Below, piece after piece: positions 7,933 to 16,822 of a stretch of DNA of 64,000 nucleotides. Both the position numbers and the translations under genes were made by a program. The DNA is from Paenibacillus tundrae (lineage in GTDB: Bacteria; Bacillota; Bacilli; Paenibacillales; Paenibacillaceae): positions 310,001 through 374,000 of the forward strand of contig NZ_JAUSTI010000003.1 in assembly GCF_030812775.1 (NCBI RefSeq), in the 5' to 3' direction. Each line of letters begins with the position of its first letter. The stretch's first letter is position 1. The notes beneath the pieces were generated by a model. That model ran no database searches and was not told the DNA's origin. It worked only from the letters and a program-made list of their open reading frames with translations.

Positions 7933-9096
7933 ATGAATGAAACGCTTGTAAAAGATCAATCCATCCCTGTATATATATTGTCAGGCTTTCTGGGAAGCGG
8001 TAAAACCACGCTGCTCGTTCAACTGATCGAACATTGGCAGCAACAAGGATTACGCCCTGCTGTGGTCATGAATGAGTTAGGTGAAGTGAATTTAGATGGA
8101 CAAGTTGTGGATTCTTCTGTTCCGATGACCGAAATGCTCGGTGGATGTATATGCTGTACGGTACGCGGAGACTTAGGACTACAGCTTGCAGAGCTGATAC
8201 AGACAGAATCTCCTGATGTTATCATTATCGAGGCAACGGGAGCAGCCAATCCGATGGAGATTCTTGATGCTGTAACGGAAACGTCACTGTACATGCGCTT
8301 AGAGTTGACAAGCTTAATTACTGTAGTAGATGCTGCGCATTTGTCTGGATTATACCTTGAACAGAAAGGTCAGACATACAAGCTGATGCAAGAACAGATT
8401 CGCTGTGCGTCTGTATTACTATTGAACAAAATAGATCGTGTAAACGAGCAGGAACTGGACAGCTTGAAGCAATTACTCGCGAAATGGAATGCCTTTGCTC
8501 CGGTCATCCCAACCGTTAAATGTGAGGTCGATCTAGATATGTTGCTTCAAAGTGGCGTTGCTGTCCACGGAAGTGCATCACGTAGTGACTCAGAGCAGCA
8601 CCCCAGTGAAGGACAACATGTCCATACGGAAGCCTGTGCAGTACATGGATGTAACCACCATGGACAGTATAAATCATCGCCGGCTAATCGGGTAGGGCAT
8701 GATCACTCACATGAGAATTCCGATGATTCTCACGGTGATCACTCCCATGATCAGAATGATGAACATAATCAGGGGATGAATCATCAGCCTCATCCGCATG
8801 CTTCACATGAACATGTGATGGTATACACACATTATTTCAGTGCGCCGGTAAATAGTGAAGCATTTGAATCCTTTGTGTCACAATTGCCAAGGGATGTGTA
8901 TCGTGCTAAGGGAATTTTGACTTTTAGTGATACAGCCAGCCGATTTTGGTTCCAGTATGCTTATCGTGAGTCGGACTACATGAAAATCACACCTCAGGGC
9001 GATGTGCCCAATGTTGCGGTGTTCATCGGGGAGCATTTTGATCAAACCATTATCCGAAACCAGTTATTGGCACTCGAAGCGGTAAAAACAGGGTAA
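7933..9096 (+). CDS. COG0523 (CobW/ZNG1-like) metal-chaperone GTPase
   Basis: G3E-family GTPase: Walker A in SGFLGSGKTTL near residues 17-27, the CxCC metal site in GGCICCTVRGD near 70-80, and NKID near 160. A His/Asp-rich linker (about residues 215-300, many HDHSH-type runs) and the C-terminal CobW domain follow. Members deliver zinc, cobalt or another metal to client enzymes. ATG 7933 is preceded by AAAGAGGTG; the longer frame from 7906 lacks a ribosome site. No clear Zur box was seen upstream, so regulation is unknown. The next gene encodes a metal-storage-like protein, which fits a metal-handling pair. Confidence 0.85.
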   Translation: MNETLVKDQSIPVYILSGFLGSGKTTLLVQLIEHWQQQGLRPAVVMNELGEVNLDGQVVDSSVPMTEMLGGCICCTVRGDLGLQLAELIQTESPDVIIIEATGAANPMEILDAVTETSLYMRLELTSLITVVDAAHLSGLYLEQKGQTYKLMQEQIRCASVLLLNKIDRVNEQELDSLKQLLAKWNAFAPVIPTVKCEVDLDMLLQSGVAVHGSASRSDSEQHPSEGQHVHTEACAVHGCNHHGQYKSSPANRVGHDHSHENSDDSHGDHSHDQNDEHNQGMNHQPHPHASHEHVMVYTHYFSAPVNSEAFESFVSQLPRDVYRAKGILTFSDTASRFWFQYAYRESDYMKITPQGDVPNVAVFIGEHFDQTIIRNQLLALEAVKTG

Positions 9097-9163
9097 TGAT
9101 TCAAGGTTCCTCCAGGCTGGTTATTAAGAAGCATAGGAAACTTTGCCTGGGAGGTAACTTTAA

Positions 9164-9502
9164 ATGACACAACAACAAATTCAACAATGTATTGATGCTT
9201 GCCTGGAGTCGATGAATGCTTGCAACGTATGTTACATATCAAGCTTGAAAGAATATGATTTAGCCATGTTGCGTGATTGCATTCGATTGAGTCGAGAATG
9301 TGCGGAGATCTGTGGCTTTGCTGCACAAGCGATGACACGCGGAAGTGATTTTATCGCTGAGATTTGCGATTTATGTGTAAAAGCATGTGAAGCCTGCGCG
9401 GCGGAATGTGAGAAGCATAGACATGATCATTGCCAAGCCTGCGCTGAAGCTTGCCGTAAATGTGCAGAGGCGTGCCGCATAATGGCGTTAGTCGTGGCAT
9501 AA
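9164..9502 (+). CDS. Cys-rich four-helix bundle copper-storage-like protein (DUF326/Csp)
   Basis: A 112-residue, largely helical protein with about 17 Cys arranged in C-x3-C and C-x2-C spacings along the helices (for example CIDACLES, CVKACEACAAEC, CAEACRKCAEAC). This is the pattern of the cytosolic copper-storage protein Csp3 and B. subtilis YhjQ, in which Cys residues line a four-helix bundle and hold many Cu(I) ions. There is no signal peptide, so it should act in the cytoplasm. It lies 67 bases after the metal-chaperone GTPase gene and ahead of a terminator, probably co-transcribed. Confidence 0.85.
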   Translation: MTQQQIQQCIDACLESMNACNVCYISSLKEYDLAMLRDCIRLSRECAEICGFAAQAMTRGSDFIAEICDLCVKACEACAAECEKHRHDHCQACAEACRKCAEACRIMALVVA

Positions 9503-9534
9503 TGGTATATAAATAAATAACAGACTAGCCTAGT

Positions 9535-9601
9535 CCCCTTAAAGCAAATGACGTTTGCTGAGCATCTACGCAGATGAAAACGTTATCTCTTAAGGGGATT
9601 T
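9535..9601 (+). terminator. Branched terminator-like structure
   Basis: CCCCTTAA at the left pairs with TTAAGGGG at the right. Two inner hairpins (AGCAAA/TTTGCT and CATCT/AGATG) fill the space, and ATTTTCT follows. It should end the Csp-like transcript before the argS leader. Confidence 0.65.
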
Positions 9602-9765
9602 TCTAATGAGAAACGTTGAAGTTTGTAGACTCATTTTGCATCTAGTATACATCTAGAGCATAGGTCGTGCGAAATTGAACAACGAAGATAAAGTATGGAA
9701 AGTAAGGTTTACCAGTTGCCAAAGCAGATCTCAGTCTGTATAATGATGGCAATGAATTGAAACTT

Positions 9766-10075
9766 ACCAATATCTGTGATCAGGAGAGTAACCAGACCCA
9801 TACATGACAGCGAGCCGGAGCGGGTGGAAGCCGGTATGAAATGATCTGTGTGAAACGCACCTGTGAGATGGTTGTCCGAAGTGATGTTTACATGTCTGCA
9901 GTATTGTAACTCATCAGTGTGAGGGTAATCCGGCATGCGACCGTTAATCGTACCGAGCGGAACAGTAGTAGGGCGAATCATTCCTGTACCTAGATACTGT
10001 TCACTTAGAGTGGTACCGCGGGAACTGTGAATAATAGCTCTCGTCTCTTGTTATAGGAGACGAGGGCTTTTTTTG
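9766..10075 (+). promoter_or_regulatory. T-box riboswitch of argS, specifier CGC
   Basis: The T-box sequence AGAGTGGTACCGCGGG is at 10007-10022, with TGGT ready to pair with an uncharged tRNA acceptor end. Upstream, Stem I shows the AGTA turn (GGAGAGTAACC, 9783-9793), the distal CAGCGAGCCGG...GGAAGCCGG loop region and a specifier loop closed by CAGG/CCTG. The codon in the specifier position is CGC at 9856-9858, an arginine codon. The terminator AGCTCTCGTCTC/GAGACGAGGGCT plus T run is at 10036-10075. Uncharged tRNA-Arg should favour the antiterminator and raise argS expression. The exact 5' end is estimated. Confidence 0.92.
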
Positions 10076-10120
10076 TTTTGTAATTTACGTATATTTATTA
10101 AAGATCAAGGAGTGTTTTAT

Positions 10121-11848
10121 ATGTTGAAAAAGCAGGCTGCTTCACTTATCGCCCCCTTAGCAGGGCTTAAAGAAGCAGAGGTGTTCAAGCTTTTGGAAGT
10201 ACCGCCGCAACAGGAGATGGGGGATATTGCGTTTCCGTGTTTTGTGTTAGCTAAGTCGTTAAAAAAGGCTCCCGTAGCCATCGCAACGGAGATTGCGAGT
10301 GCATTGCAATCGGATATTCTGGAGGCTGTTCCAGCAGGGCCGTATGTCAACATCCGATTTAGACGTGAGAAGCTGGCAGCGGAGCTGCTGCAGGAGTTGG
10401 GGCAGCCTGGATTTGGCAAACTTGAGGAAGGTAATGCTGCTCGTGTTGTGATTGATATGTCCTCTCCCAATATTGCCAAACCGTTTGGCGTCGGACATCT
10501 GCGTTCAACGGTCATTGGAGCTGCGTTATATCGTCTGTATAATGAAGCGGGTTATACCGCGGTGAGTGTTAATCATCTGGGGGACTGGGGTACCCAGTTT
10601 GGCAAACAGATTGCGGCTTACAAACGGTGGGGAAACGATGCTGCACTACAGGCAGAACCAATCCGCACTTCGCTTGAATTATATGTTCGTTTTCACGATG
10701 AGGCTGAACATGATCCCTCTTTGGAGGTTGAGGCAAGAGAATGGTTCCGCAAGCTTGAGCAAGGGGATGAAGAAGCTAAGCAACTATGGGCTTTTTTCGT
10801 TGAAGTAAGCATGAAGGAATTCGATCGAATGTATGAGCGTTTAAACGTTCAGTTTGACCACACGCTTGGTGAGAGCTTTTACAACGATAAGATGGGTGCA
10901 GTCGTAGATGAACTCCGAGCGAAAGGTTTGCTGGAAGAGAGTGATGGAGCACTTGTGGTGCGCCTGGAAGAAGAGAATATGCCACCTTGCTTAATTATCA
11001 AAAAAGATGGAACAACGATCTATCCAACAAGGGACTTAGCCACGGCAATATATCGGCATGATGTCATGAAAGCAGACAAGATGTTGTATGTGGTTGGAGG
11101 TGAGCAGAAGCTGCACTTCAATCAGGTGTTTGCGGTGTTATCCCGGATGGGTCATGACTGGTCTGCAAATTGTGAGCATATCCCGTTTGGTCTCATGCGT
11201 TTCGAAGGTCGGAAAATGTCTACTCGTCGTGGTAAGGTCGTCTTTTTACAAGAAGTATTGGACGAAGCGGTCTCCCGTGCAATGCAGATCATACAGGAGA
11301 AGAACCCCAACTTACCTAATCCGCAGGAGGTTGCGGAGGCAGTGGGTGTAGGGGCAATCGTATTTGGAGATCTAAGCAATAATCGTCTGAATGATATCGA
11401 TTTCTCTTTGGAAGATGCGGTGAGCTTTGAAGGTGAGACGGGTCCATATGTGCAATATGCCTATGCTCGAATCAAAAGTGTGCTGGCTAAGGCGAGAGAA
11501 GTTGCCGAAACGGAGAAAGATCTTGAAGAGAAACTAACAGCAATTGATCACGAGAGCAACAGTACGAAGCAGAAAGTAACCACGAGTGAACCAACTTGGG
11601 CGTTGTTAAAACTGCTGGCTAATTATCCTGAATTTTTGAGCAAAGCCGTGCAACGCAATGAGCCTTCCGTCATTGCCAAATATGCAATTGATGTTGCACA
11701 GGCATTTAACCGGTTCTATCATGCAGAACGAATCGCAGACGCGCCACTCGAAGAAAGAGCTTTCCGGTTAGCGTTAACGGAACGTACGGCTGAACGTTTG
11801 GCACACAGTTTGAACTTACTCGGTGTAAAAGCACCAGAACGGATGTGA
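10121..11848 (+). CDS. argS: Arginyl-tRNA synthetase
   Basis: Class I synthetase that charges tRNA-Arg. The HIGH-type motif reads GVGHLRST (about residues 127-134), the KMSKS-type motif reads RKMSTRRG (about 365), and the C-terminal anticodon-binding domain ends in LNLLGVKAPERM as in other ArgS. Length is 575 residues from ATG 10121, set by CAAGGAGTG upstream; the frame continues back into the T-box terminator but that part cannot be coding. Expression is controlled by the T-box leader directly upstream. The ABC transporter gene starts four bases after the stop, so read-through into it is likely. Confidence 0.95.
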   Translation: MLKKQAASLIAPLAGLKEAEVFKLLEVPPQQEMGDIAFPCFVLAKSLKKAPVAIATEIASALQSDILEAVPAGPYVNIRFRREKLAAELLQELGQPGFGKLEEGNAARVVIDMSSPNIAKPFGVGHLRSTVIGAALYRLYNEAGYTAVSVNHLGDWGTQFGKQIAAYKRWGNDAALQAEPIRTSLELYVRFHDEAEHDPSLEVEAREWFRKLEQGDEEAKQLWAFFVEVSMKEFDRMYERLNVQFDHTLGESFYNDKMGAVVDELRAKGLLEESDGALVVRLEEENMPPCLIIKKDGTTIYPTRDLATAIYRHDVMKADKMLYVVGGEQKLHFNQVFAVLSRMGHDWSANCEHIPFGLMRFEGRKMSTRRGKVVFLQEVLDEAVSRAMQIIQEKNPNLPNPQEVAEAVGVGAIVFGDLSNNRLNDIDFSLEDAVSFEGETGPYVQYAYARIKSVLAKAREVAETEKDLEEKLTAIDHESNSTKQKVTTSEPTWALLKLLANYPEFLSKAVQRNEPSVIAKYAIDVAQAFNRFYHAERIADAPLEERAFRLALTERTAERLAHSLNLLGVKAPERM

Positions 11849-11852
11849 TAAC

Positions 11853-12944
11853 TTGGTGGGTTGGAGGACAAATACACGTTCTAAGAACACAACCAACGTA
11901 GAGGAGAAGCAGACATATCATTCAGGAGCCGAAGGGATTCTGCTTCAACAGGTATGCAAACGTCTGGGCTCAGTTCAGGTGTTGCGTGAAATCAGTTTCC
12001 ATGTAGCTGTAGGGGAGTGTGCGGTGTTAGTTGGTAGAAATGGCTCAGGCAAAAGCTCACTCCTACGAATGTTAGCAGGAATGATCCTACCGAATTCAGG
12101 AAGCATGCAATCTTCCTTTAAGGGGCGAACAATGCTCGCCATTGATGGGCTACCGAAGCTCCCCTTTACGGCTAAAGAGTACCTTATGACAATGGGAAGG
12201 ATTCATGGCATTCGCTCCACTGTGCTAGAGCAGCGCATCAAACAATGGAGCGAACGATTATTCCTGGATGCAGCGATTGATCAGCAGCTCCCTCTGTTGT
12301 CTAAGGGCACCCTTCAGAAGGTGAACTTAATTCAATCCCTGCTGCCAGGTCCAGGTGGGCTGATCTTGCTGGATGAACCGTTGTCCGGCCTGGACCATGC
12401 GGCACAGGAAGCCATCGTATCACTGTTACAACAATGGAAAGAGCAAGGAACAACGATTATAACGGCTTGTCATGAGCCCTTAATCATAGAACGTATGGCA
12501 GATCATGTGATCGTTCTGCAACACGGACAAATTCTTCGTCATTGGAGACAATCCGATTTGGCATGCATTGGTGAGCCTGACATGCGAATCCAGAGTTTCA
12601 TGAGCCATGCGGTAGATTCGGGACAAGTAGATCAGATAGCGAACACTACTGGACAACTAGGTGTTCGATCTGTTCATAGCTCTCGTGCAGAACGACATGA
12701 GGATATCGAACATAACGAATGGGTGTGGGATTGGAGAGTAAGTCGCAGCTCTGCAGACCAGATCATTGCACAGATTGTTGCTTCAGGTGGTTCCATCGTA
12801 TCTGTTCAGCAGGATAAAAGTTTAATTCAGATGGAACGTTTGTTAGAAGGGGACTCACCTACCCAAGCGATAGCAGACGAAAAGGATACTTCATCTCTTG
12901 ATGCTCCATCTGCTGCATCTGTTGTTAAGGAGGATGCTCAATGA
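11853..12944 (+). CDS. ABC transporter ATP-binding protein (ABC-2 exporter type)
   Basis: ATPase subunit with Walker A GRNGSGKSS near residue 63, signature LSKGTLQK near 150, Walker B LILLDEP near 170 and the switch His in ACHE. The LSKG variant is typical of ABC-2 exporters. After the ATPase core an extra C-terminal part of about 130 residues has no recognised domain. The next gene, overlapping by ATGA, encodes the membrane partner. The start is uncertain: TTG 11853 and GTG 11856 are possible but no ribosome site precedes them, and GGAGG at 11862-11866 has no in-frame start close behind. The cargo is unknown. Confidence 0.8.
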   Translation: MVGWRTNTRSKNTTNVEEKQTYHSGAEGILLQQVCKRLGSVQVLREISFHVAVGECAVLVGRNGSGKSSLLRMLAGMILPNSGSMQSSFKGRTMLAIDGLPKLPFTAKEYLMTMGRIHGIRSTVLEQRIKQWSERLFLDAAIDQQLPLLSKGTLQKVNLIQSLLPGPGGLILLDEPLSGLDHAAQEAIVSLLQQWKEQGTTIITACHEPLIIERMADHVIVLQHGQILRHWRQSDLACIGEPDMRIQSFMSHAVDSGQVDQIANTTGQLGVRSVHSSRAERHEDIEHNEWVWDWRVSRSSADQIIAQIVASGGSIVSVQQDKSLIQMERLLEGDSPTQAIADEKDTSSLDAPSAASVVKEDAQ

Positions 12945-13651
12945 TGTATTTAATCAAGTACTTGTTGCAACAGAACATTCGTTCACAGAAATATCTCGCA
13001 CCTGTCGTGTTTTATACGATCGTTATGTTGCTTATATACTCATATAAACCTAATCCAGTAGCGGATAGTTATGGGGTAACAGCCATGCTGCTCTTTTTTG
13101 GATCAGCCTGGTTAGGTTTGACCGTTATGAACGCCGAACCCCCGGGTCAGATTCAATTATTGGTGCTTCATGCAGGAAGTAGACGAAAAGTAGCTATCGG
13201 ACAATTGATCTGTGCAGCGGTTATGCAATTGGCCATGACCTTGATTACCATTGTATATCCTATCATTACTGGCATGTTTGAGAGGCAGCCGACCACCCAT
13301 GAATGGATCGTTGCTTGGTGTGGACATCTTGTGTTAGCACTTCTAGGTCTTAGCATCAGTGTTTTCTTTCAGAACGCATACATATCCCGGCTCAGCTGGA
13401 GCTTACCCATCTTCATCGTTGTATTACTATCATCATTCGTACAAGTATCATTATCGGAGCGATTACCCGAATCACTTCAATGGATATCGTACATACTACC
13501 ACCTGCGTTCTACCTTGTTCAAAAGATGATGTTGTTCGATGGGGACGGTTTAGACCAGATTGTTCTGGTCTGCACATGGTCGGCAGTATATGCAATGTTG
13601 CTTTTGAGCGCTCATATTTGGCTATCTGGCAGAAGGGATCTACGGAGTTAG
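12941..13651 (+). CDS. ABC-2 type permease subunit
   Basis: A 236-residue membrane protein with about six hydrophobic segments (near residues 20-35, 45-62, 85-106, 126-144, 153-170 and 206-226). The start overlaps the stop of the ATPase gene as ATGA, so translation is coupled and the two should form one exporter. Sequence alone does not reveal the substrate. The next gene begins about 100 bases later in the same direction. Confidence 0.75.
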   Translation: MMYLIKYLLQQNIRSQKYLAPVVFYTIVMLLIYSYKPNPVADSYGVTAMLLFFGSAWLGLTVMNAEPPGQIQLLVLHAGSRRKVAIGQLICAAVMQLAMTLITIVYPIITGMFERQPTTHEWIVAWCGHLVLALLGLSISVFFQNAYISRLSWSLPIFIVVLLSSFVQVSLSERLPESLQWISYILPPAFYLVQKMMLFDGDGLDQIVLVCTWSAVYAMLLLSAHIWLSGRRDLRS

Positions 13652-13752
13652 AAGCCGTCCTCATCGTTAACTTGAATGTTAGTCCCGGTTTGGTTACGAT
13701 AGAGGGACATGATGATGGAGTAACATTTACGGAGATGAGGGGGCGCTCGCTT

Positions 13753-14304
13753 ATGCACAACACAGGCATGAAGAATGGTGACATGCTGGACAGCGAACAC
13801 TCCAGAGAATTGTTTGCTTATTACGGGTTAGCGGTTTATTATGGACAGTCCCTTGAACAGCAGTTGGTTAATCTGATCTTATTAATGAAATTATCGCAGG
13901 GTAAAGTGATGACAGATGAAGATCTGGAGGATCTATACGAGCGGAAAATGGGCAGTTCATTGGGACAGCTTATCCACGAAGTTCGCCATCACTTTACGTT
14001 CTCGGATGACGAGACCCGGCAATTAAACGAACTATGGCAGCAACGTAATAGTATCGTGCATCATTATTTCAAGGAGCGAATCCATGAGACATTTAGCCCT
14101 GAAGGGCGATCAAGGATGATAAGTGAATTAGAGGATTTTAAGAACCGTGCGCAAGAACTGGAAATGACCCTGCAGATTTACACGGCTGCATGGATTGCCC
14201 AACTTGGTCTGGATGCGGAGTCTGCCGCAGCATTGCAACGGCTTGAACGTATGCATGAGGAGAGCGTGCATTGTCGTTCAACCGAAGAGGATGAGGCATT
14301 GTGA
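13753..14304 (+). CDS. HEPN-motif protein of unknown role
   Basis: Helical protein with a C-terminal RNSIVH motif inside ELWQQRNSIVHHYF (about residues 94-107). This fits the R-x4-H signature of HEPN domains, many of which are RNases in toxin or defence systems and some of which are not catalytic. AGGGGGCG at 13737-13744 is a good ribosome site for ATG 13753 (183 residues); the frame can be read back to 13480 but that part overlaps the permease gene. The stop overlaps the start of the DUF218 gene. No nucleotidyltransferase antitoxin gene is adjacent, so a toxin role is not supported by context. Confidence 0.6.
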   Translation: MHNTGMKNGDMLDSEHSRELFAYYGLAVYYGQSLEQQLVNLILLMKLSQGKVMTDEDLEDLYERKMGSSLGQLIHEVRHHFTFSDDETRQLNELWQQRNSIVHHYFKERIHETFSPEGRSRMISELEDFKNRAQELEMTLQIYTAAWIAQLGLDAESAAALQRLERMHEESVHCRSTEEDEAL

Positions 14305-14945
14305 CTAGAGGCATGTCAGACAAGATGAAGCCAAAGTTGAAGCGAATAATACTAATTTTCTTGGCATCCATCGTTAGTGGTGGAGTTGTATGGGCTTTTA
14401 TCACGGCTTGGTTAATCACGACGTATAGTGAGCAAGCATCGACACGTATTTCGGATGCGGCTATTATACTTGGCGCAGCAGTGGTAGGGAACGAACCTTC
14501 ACCGGTATTTCGCGAACGTATTGAACACGCCATATTGTTGTATCATCAGGGTGCAGTAAGTCAATTGCTGTTCACTGGTGGTGCAGGCAGTGTGGATCAA
14601 CGTTCGGAAGCTGAGGTTGGACGTGATTATGCCATAGCACATGGAGTGAATCCAGTAGATATTCGGCTTGAGACACAATCGCGCATTACTGAGGAGAACT
14701 TTAAGTATTCAATCGGTGTCGGAGAGCAAGCAGGTTTCCACACGTATACGATTGTAAGTGATCCGTTACATATGAAACGAGCGATGATGTTGGCTAACGG
14801 TTTGGGCATGGATGTTGTACCTTCTCCAACACTTACGACAGCCTACCAGACGTGGCGCAGCAAGCTTCCTTTTCTATTGCGAGAGACGATTCTATACATG
14901 GGATATGCATGCAAAAGTTGGATAGACAATCCGCAGCAGCCATAA
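14301..14945 (+). CDS. YdcF/SanA-like DUF218 membrane-anchored protein
   Basis: One N-terminal membrane segment (about residues 16-36) is followed by a DUF218 domain: AAIILGAAVVGNEPSPVF, LLFTGGAG, EAEVGRDYAIAHGV, TEENFKYS and VSDPLHMKRAM are the usual conserved blocks. Such proteins lie at the cell surface and have been linked to envelope integrity and vancomycin sensitivity in other bacteria, but no activity is certain. GTG 14301 overlaps the stop of the HEPN-motif gene and has GAGGATGAGG upstream; ATG 14313 is an alternative. A terminator overlaps the 3' end. Confidence 0.8.
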   Translation: MTRGMSDKMKPKLKRIILIFLASIVSGGVVWAFITAWLITTYSEQASTRISDAAIILGAAVVGNEPSPVFRERIEHAILLYHQGAVSQLLFTGGAGSVDQRSEAEVGRDYAIAHGVNPVDIRLETQSRITEENFKYSIGVGEQAGFHTYTIVSDPLHMKRAMMLANGLGMDVVPSPTLTTAYQTWRSKLPFLLRETILYMGYACKSWIDNPQQP

Positions 14946-14963
14946 GGCTTTTGCGGATTTTTG
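14928..14963 (+). terminator. Intrinsic terminator after the DUF218 gene
   Basis: AATCCGCA pairs with TGCGGATT, followed by a short T run. The left arm lies inside the last codons of the DUF218 gene. Confidence 0.75.
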
Positions 14964-15055
14964 TGTTCGTTTATATAGGCATACACAGCCATTAAACTGC
15001 AAAGGCTCCGTTCGTGTTTATTTAGATGAAGGATCACATGTGAATAGAAATTGCA

Positions 15056-15229
15056 TTAAGTTCCAGGATAATTAATTGCCGCACTGATCAGGGCTGCTAC
15101 GCTAAACCCGATGAGCCACCATGGCCAACGAACCTTACGTTGTCTTCGAGTAGCTTGGTTTAAACCTACAAGTCCAGACAACAATACGATGATAGCTAAG
15201 GAAGTACCTACAATCCAACCGATGCTCAT
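15056..15229 (-). CDS. Small two-span membrane protein, 57 residues
   Basis: Reading the minus strand from ATG 15229 gives 57 residues with two hydrophobic segments (about residues 4-22 and 36-51) separated by a basic loop (TRRQRKVRWPWW). GAGGAGGAACGCATT directly upstream is a strong ribosome site, which together with the clean two-helix pattern supports a real gene. It lies 14 bases downstream of the DUF4097 gene on the same strand and may be the last gene of the TetR operon. No function is recognised. Confidence 0.65.
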   Translation of the reverse strand: MSIGWIVGTSLAIIVLLSGLVGLNQATRRQRKVRWPWWLIGFSVAALISAAINYPGT

Positions 15230-15243
15230 AATGCGTTCCTCCT

Positions 15244-16038
15244 CTATAACGAATGGGATGAATACGTGCCTAGAGTAAATCGTCCACCTCGAACTTGGGC
15301 GTGAAAAGAGGCGGATGCATTCCCATAAATATGCTCGTCACGAATTGATTGAAGGGGGAACTCACTCTGAAGTGTGCCTCCGACGTGTTTATAATGCAAT
15401 CGGAACCCTTCATTCGGGTTAGGAATTCGTAAATTCACATTACACCCGGTAGCAATGCTATTTATCGATTGTGGCATGCTGGCTGAATGAATGGAGAGTG
15501 TTCTGCCCGTTGTATTAGCTTGAATATGAGAGAACTGACCTGCAAGTTGAAAGCGTGAGGATATACCTTTTATGTTCATGTGTTCTGCAGTTAAATGCTG
15601 TGATTGTACATGACTGCCGACCATGCGTAGACTGAGCTGCTGCGTATCACCGGAGATATGCAATTGTCCTGAGGTACAGATACACTCACAGTGGCTTATT
15701 TGAGCATCTTTTACGATAAACCGAGTACCTGCGCCCCGAAGGTACAATTGTTCCAGTGTAGATGGAGGAAGTCCAATGGCTAACGATGTGCGCTGAAAGT
15801 GAATACCGATCGGAAACGACTTCGAACGTCCGTCACCAATTTGAAGTGAACCCTTGTGGTAACGGGTTGTGAAGCATCGTTTACTCGGAAAATGCACAGA
15901 AGCTCGCTGAATAATTCGAACATGCTGTTCGGTACTACGATACAAGTACACTTCACCGTGCATCCATTCGAGAGAGAGGGAAAGGACCGGGTCTTGAACA
16001 AGCCATTCTTTACGAATGGTGTGTGAGTTACTTTTCAT
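15244..16038 (-). CDS. DUF4097-like beta-helix protein
   Basis: The protein of about 264 residues is rich in short beta-strand repeats of the kind seen in DUF4097 'putative adhesin' proteins (SHCECICTSGQLHISGD, HMNIKGISSRFQLAG). These are often encoded with TetR- or PspC-type regulators. No signal peptide or membrane segment is visible. The start is either ATG 16047 or ATG 16038, both inside the 3' end of the TetR gene; the two genes overlap and are likely translationally coupled. The assignment rests on repeat character and gene neighbourhood. Confidence 0.6.
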   Translation of the reverse strand: MKSNSHTIRKEWLVQDPVLSLSLEWMHGEVYLYRSTEQHVRIIQRASVHFPSKRCFTTRYHKGSLQIGDGRSKSFPIGIHFQRTSLAIGLPPSTLEQLYLRGAGTRFIVKDAQISHCECICTSGQLHISGDTQQLSLRMVGSHVQSQHLTAEHMNIKGISSRFQLAGQFSHIQANTTGRTLSIHSASMPQSINSIATGCNVNLRIPNPNEGFRLHYKHVGGTLQSEFPLQSIRDEHIYGNASASFHAQVRGGRFTLGTYSSHSL

Positions 16039-16729
16039 TCGATTCATCTCTTGCTTGGTGAAAAGTGTCCTCAGCGGAATAGCTGTAAGCCCCCATCTCG
16101 TTATGTTGGTGGATAATCTGATCAATTAACTGATCCGTAACGATCGGAACACCGATGGTGCTCATCATGTGTTGCAGAAAGTGTAGACGTTTCTTCGTAT
16201 CATCAGGTGTTCGACTGAATAAGGCTGGATTAATCCAAATATTGATCAGCATTAGAAAAATTTCCGCACAAGCATCAGGGTTTTCAGTATTGATTGAGCC
16301 GTCTGTAACGCCTTCACGCATGATGGCAGCTATAATCGGGGCATCCATTTGAACCGTTTGTTGAATGCCTTTGACGATAAATAAAGGATTTTTAATTTGA
16401 GTTAACAGCACTCGGTCCAACGAGTGTACCTGTTGATTAGAGACAATGTGTTCTAGAATATACACTAATTTGTCTTTAGCTGTGTTTGCGTCAGTATTCT
16501 CCACAAGTTGATCCAGCATTTGGGCTGCAAAAGCAAACTGTCTCTCCATAACCGCATCAAGGATCTCTTCTTTGGATTTGAAATGATGATAGACCGCACC
16601 TTTGGACATGCCTAAATGATCAATAATGTCCTGAATACTCGTCTTCTCATAGCCTTTCTCGGTGAATAATTGTGCTGATACCGTAAGGATGTGTTCTAAC
16701 GTCTGTTCAGGGAATTTGTTCCTAGCCAT
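16028..16729 (-). CDS. TetR/AcrR family transcriptional regulator
   Basis: The N-terminal helix-turn-helix is clear: ILTVSAQLFTEKGYEKTSIQDII followed by GMSKGAVYHHFKSKEEIL (about residues 14-57). The C-terminal ligand domain is family-typical in length (233 residues in all). A palindrome with TetR-site character lies 17 bases upstream of the start and probably mediates autorepression. The DUF4097 gene overlaps its end. The multidrug exporter on the same strand is upstream, separated by a terminator, and could be a second target. Confidence 0.88.
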   Translation of the reverse strand: MARNKFPEQTLEHILTVSAQLFTEKGYEKTSIQDIIDHLGMSKGAVYHHFKSKEEILDAVMERQFAFAAQMLDQLVENTDANTAKDKLVYILEHIVSNQQVHSLDRVLLTQIKNPLFIVKGIQQTVQMDAPIIAAIMREGVTDGSINTENPDACAEIFLMLINIWINPALFSRTPDDTKKRLHFLQHMMSTIGVPIVTDQLIDQIIHQHNEMGAYSYSAEDTFHQARDESNEK

Positions 16730-16745
16730 AGCTACCTCCTCATTA

Positions 16746-16762
16746 ATACCGACCGTTGGTAT
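16746..16762. promoter_or_regulatory. TetR-type operator
   Basis: ATACCGACCGTTGGTAT is a 17-bp near-palindrome (ATACC-AC-GT-GGTAT symmetric, two mismatched pairs around the centre). It lies between the TetR gene start and its expected promoter. The spacing and the ACCGACCGTTGGT-like core are common for TetR regulators. Confidence 0.65.
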
Positions 16763-16822
16763 GTATAATACGAGAAGAAGCTCAGATTGTCAATAAGAGG
16801 AAAATGTGACACAGAGAAAAGC

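Noticed and set aside
10073..10120. Longer argS starting inside the T-box terminator
   Set aside because: The start would lie in the terminator T run, and a strong ribosome site precedes ATG 10121.
13480..13752. N-terminal extension of the HEPN-motif protein
   Set aside because: This part is an out-of-frame reading of the permease gene; a ribosome site at 13737-13744 supports ATG 13753.
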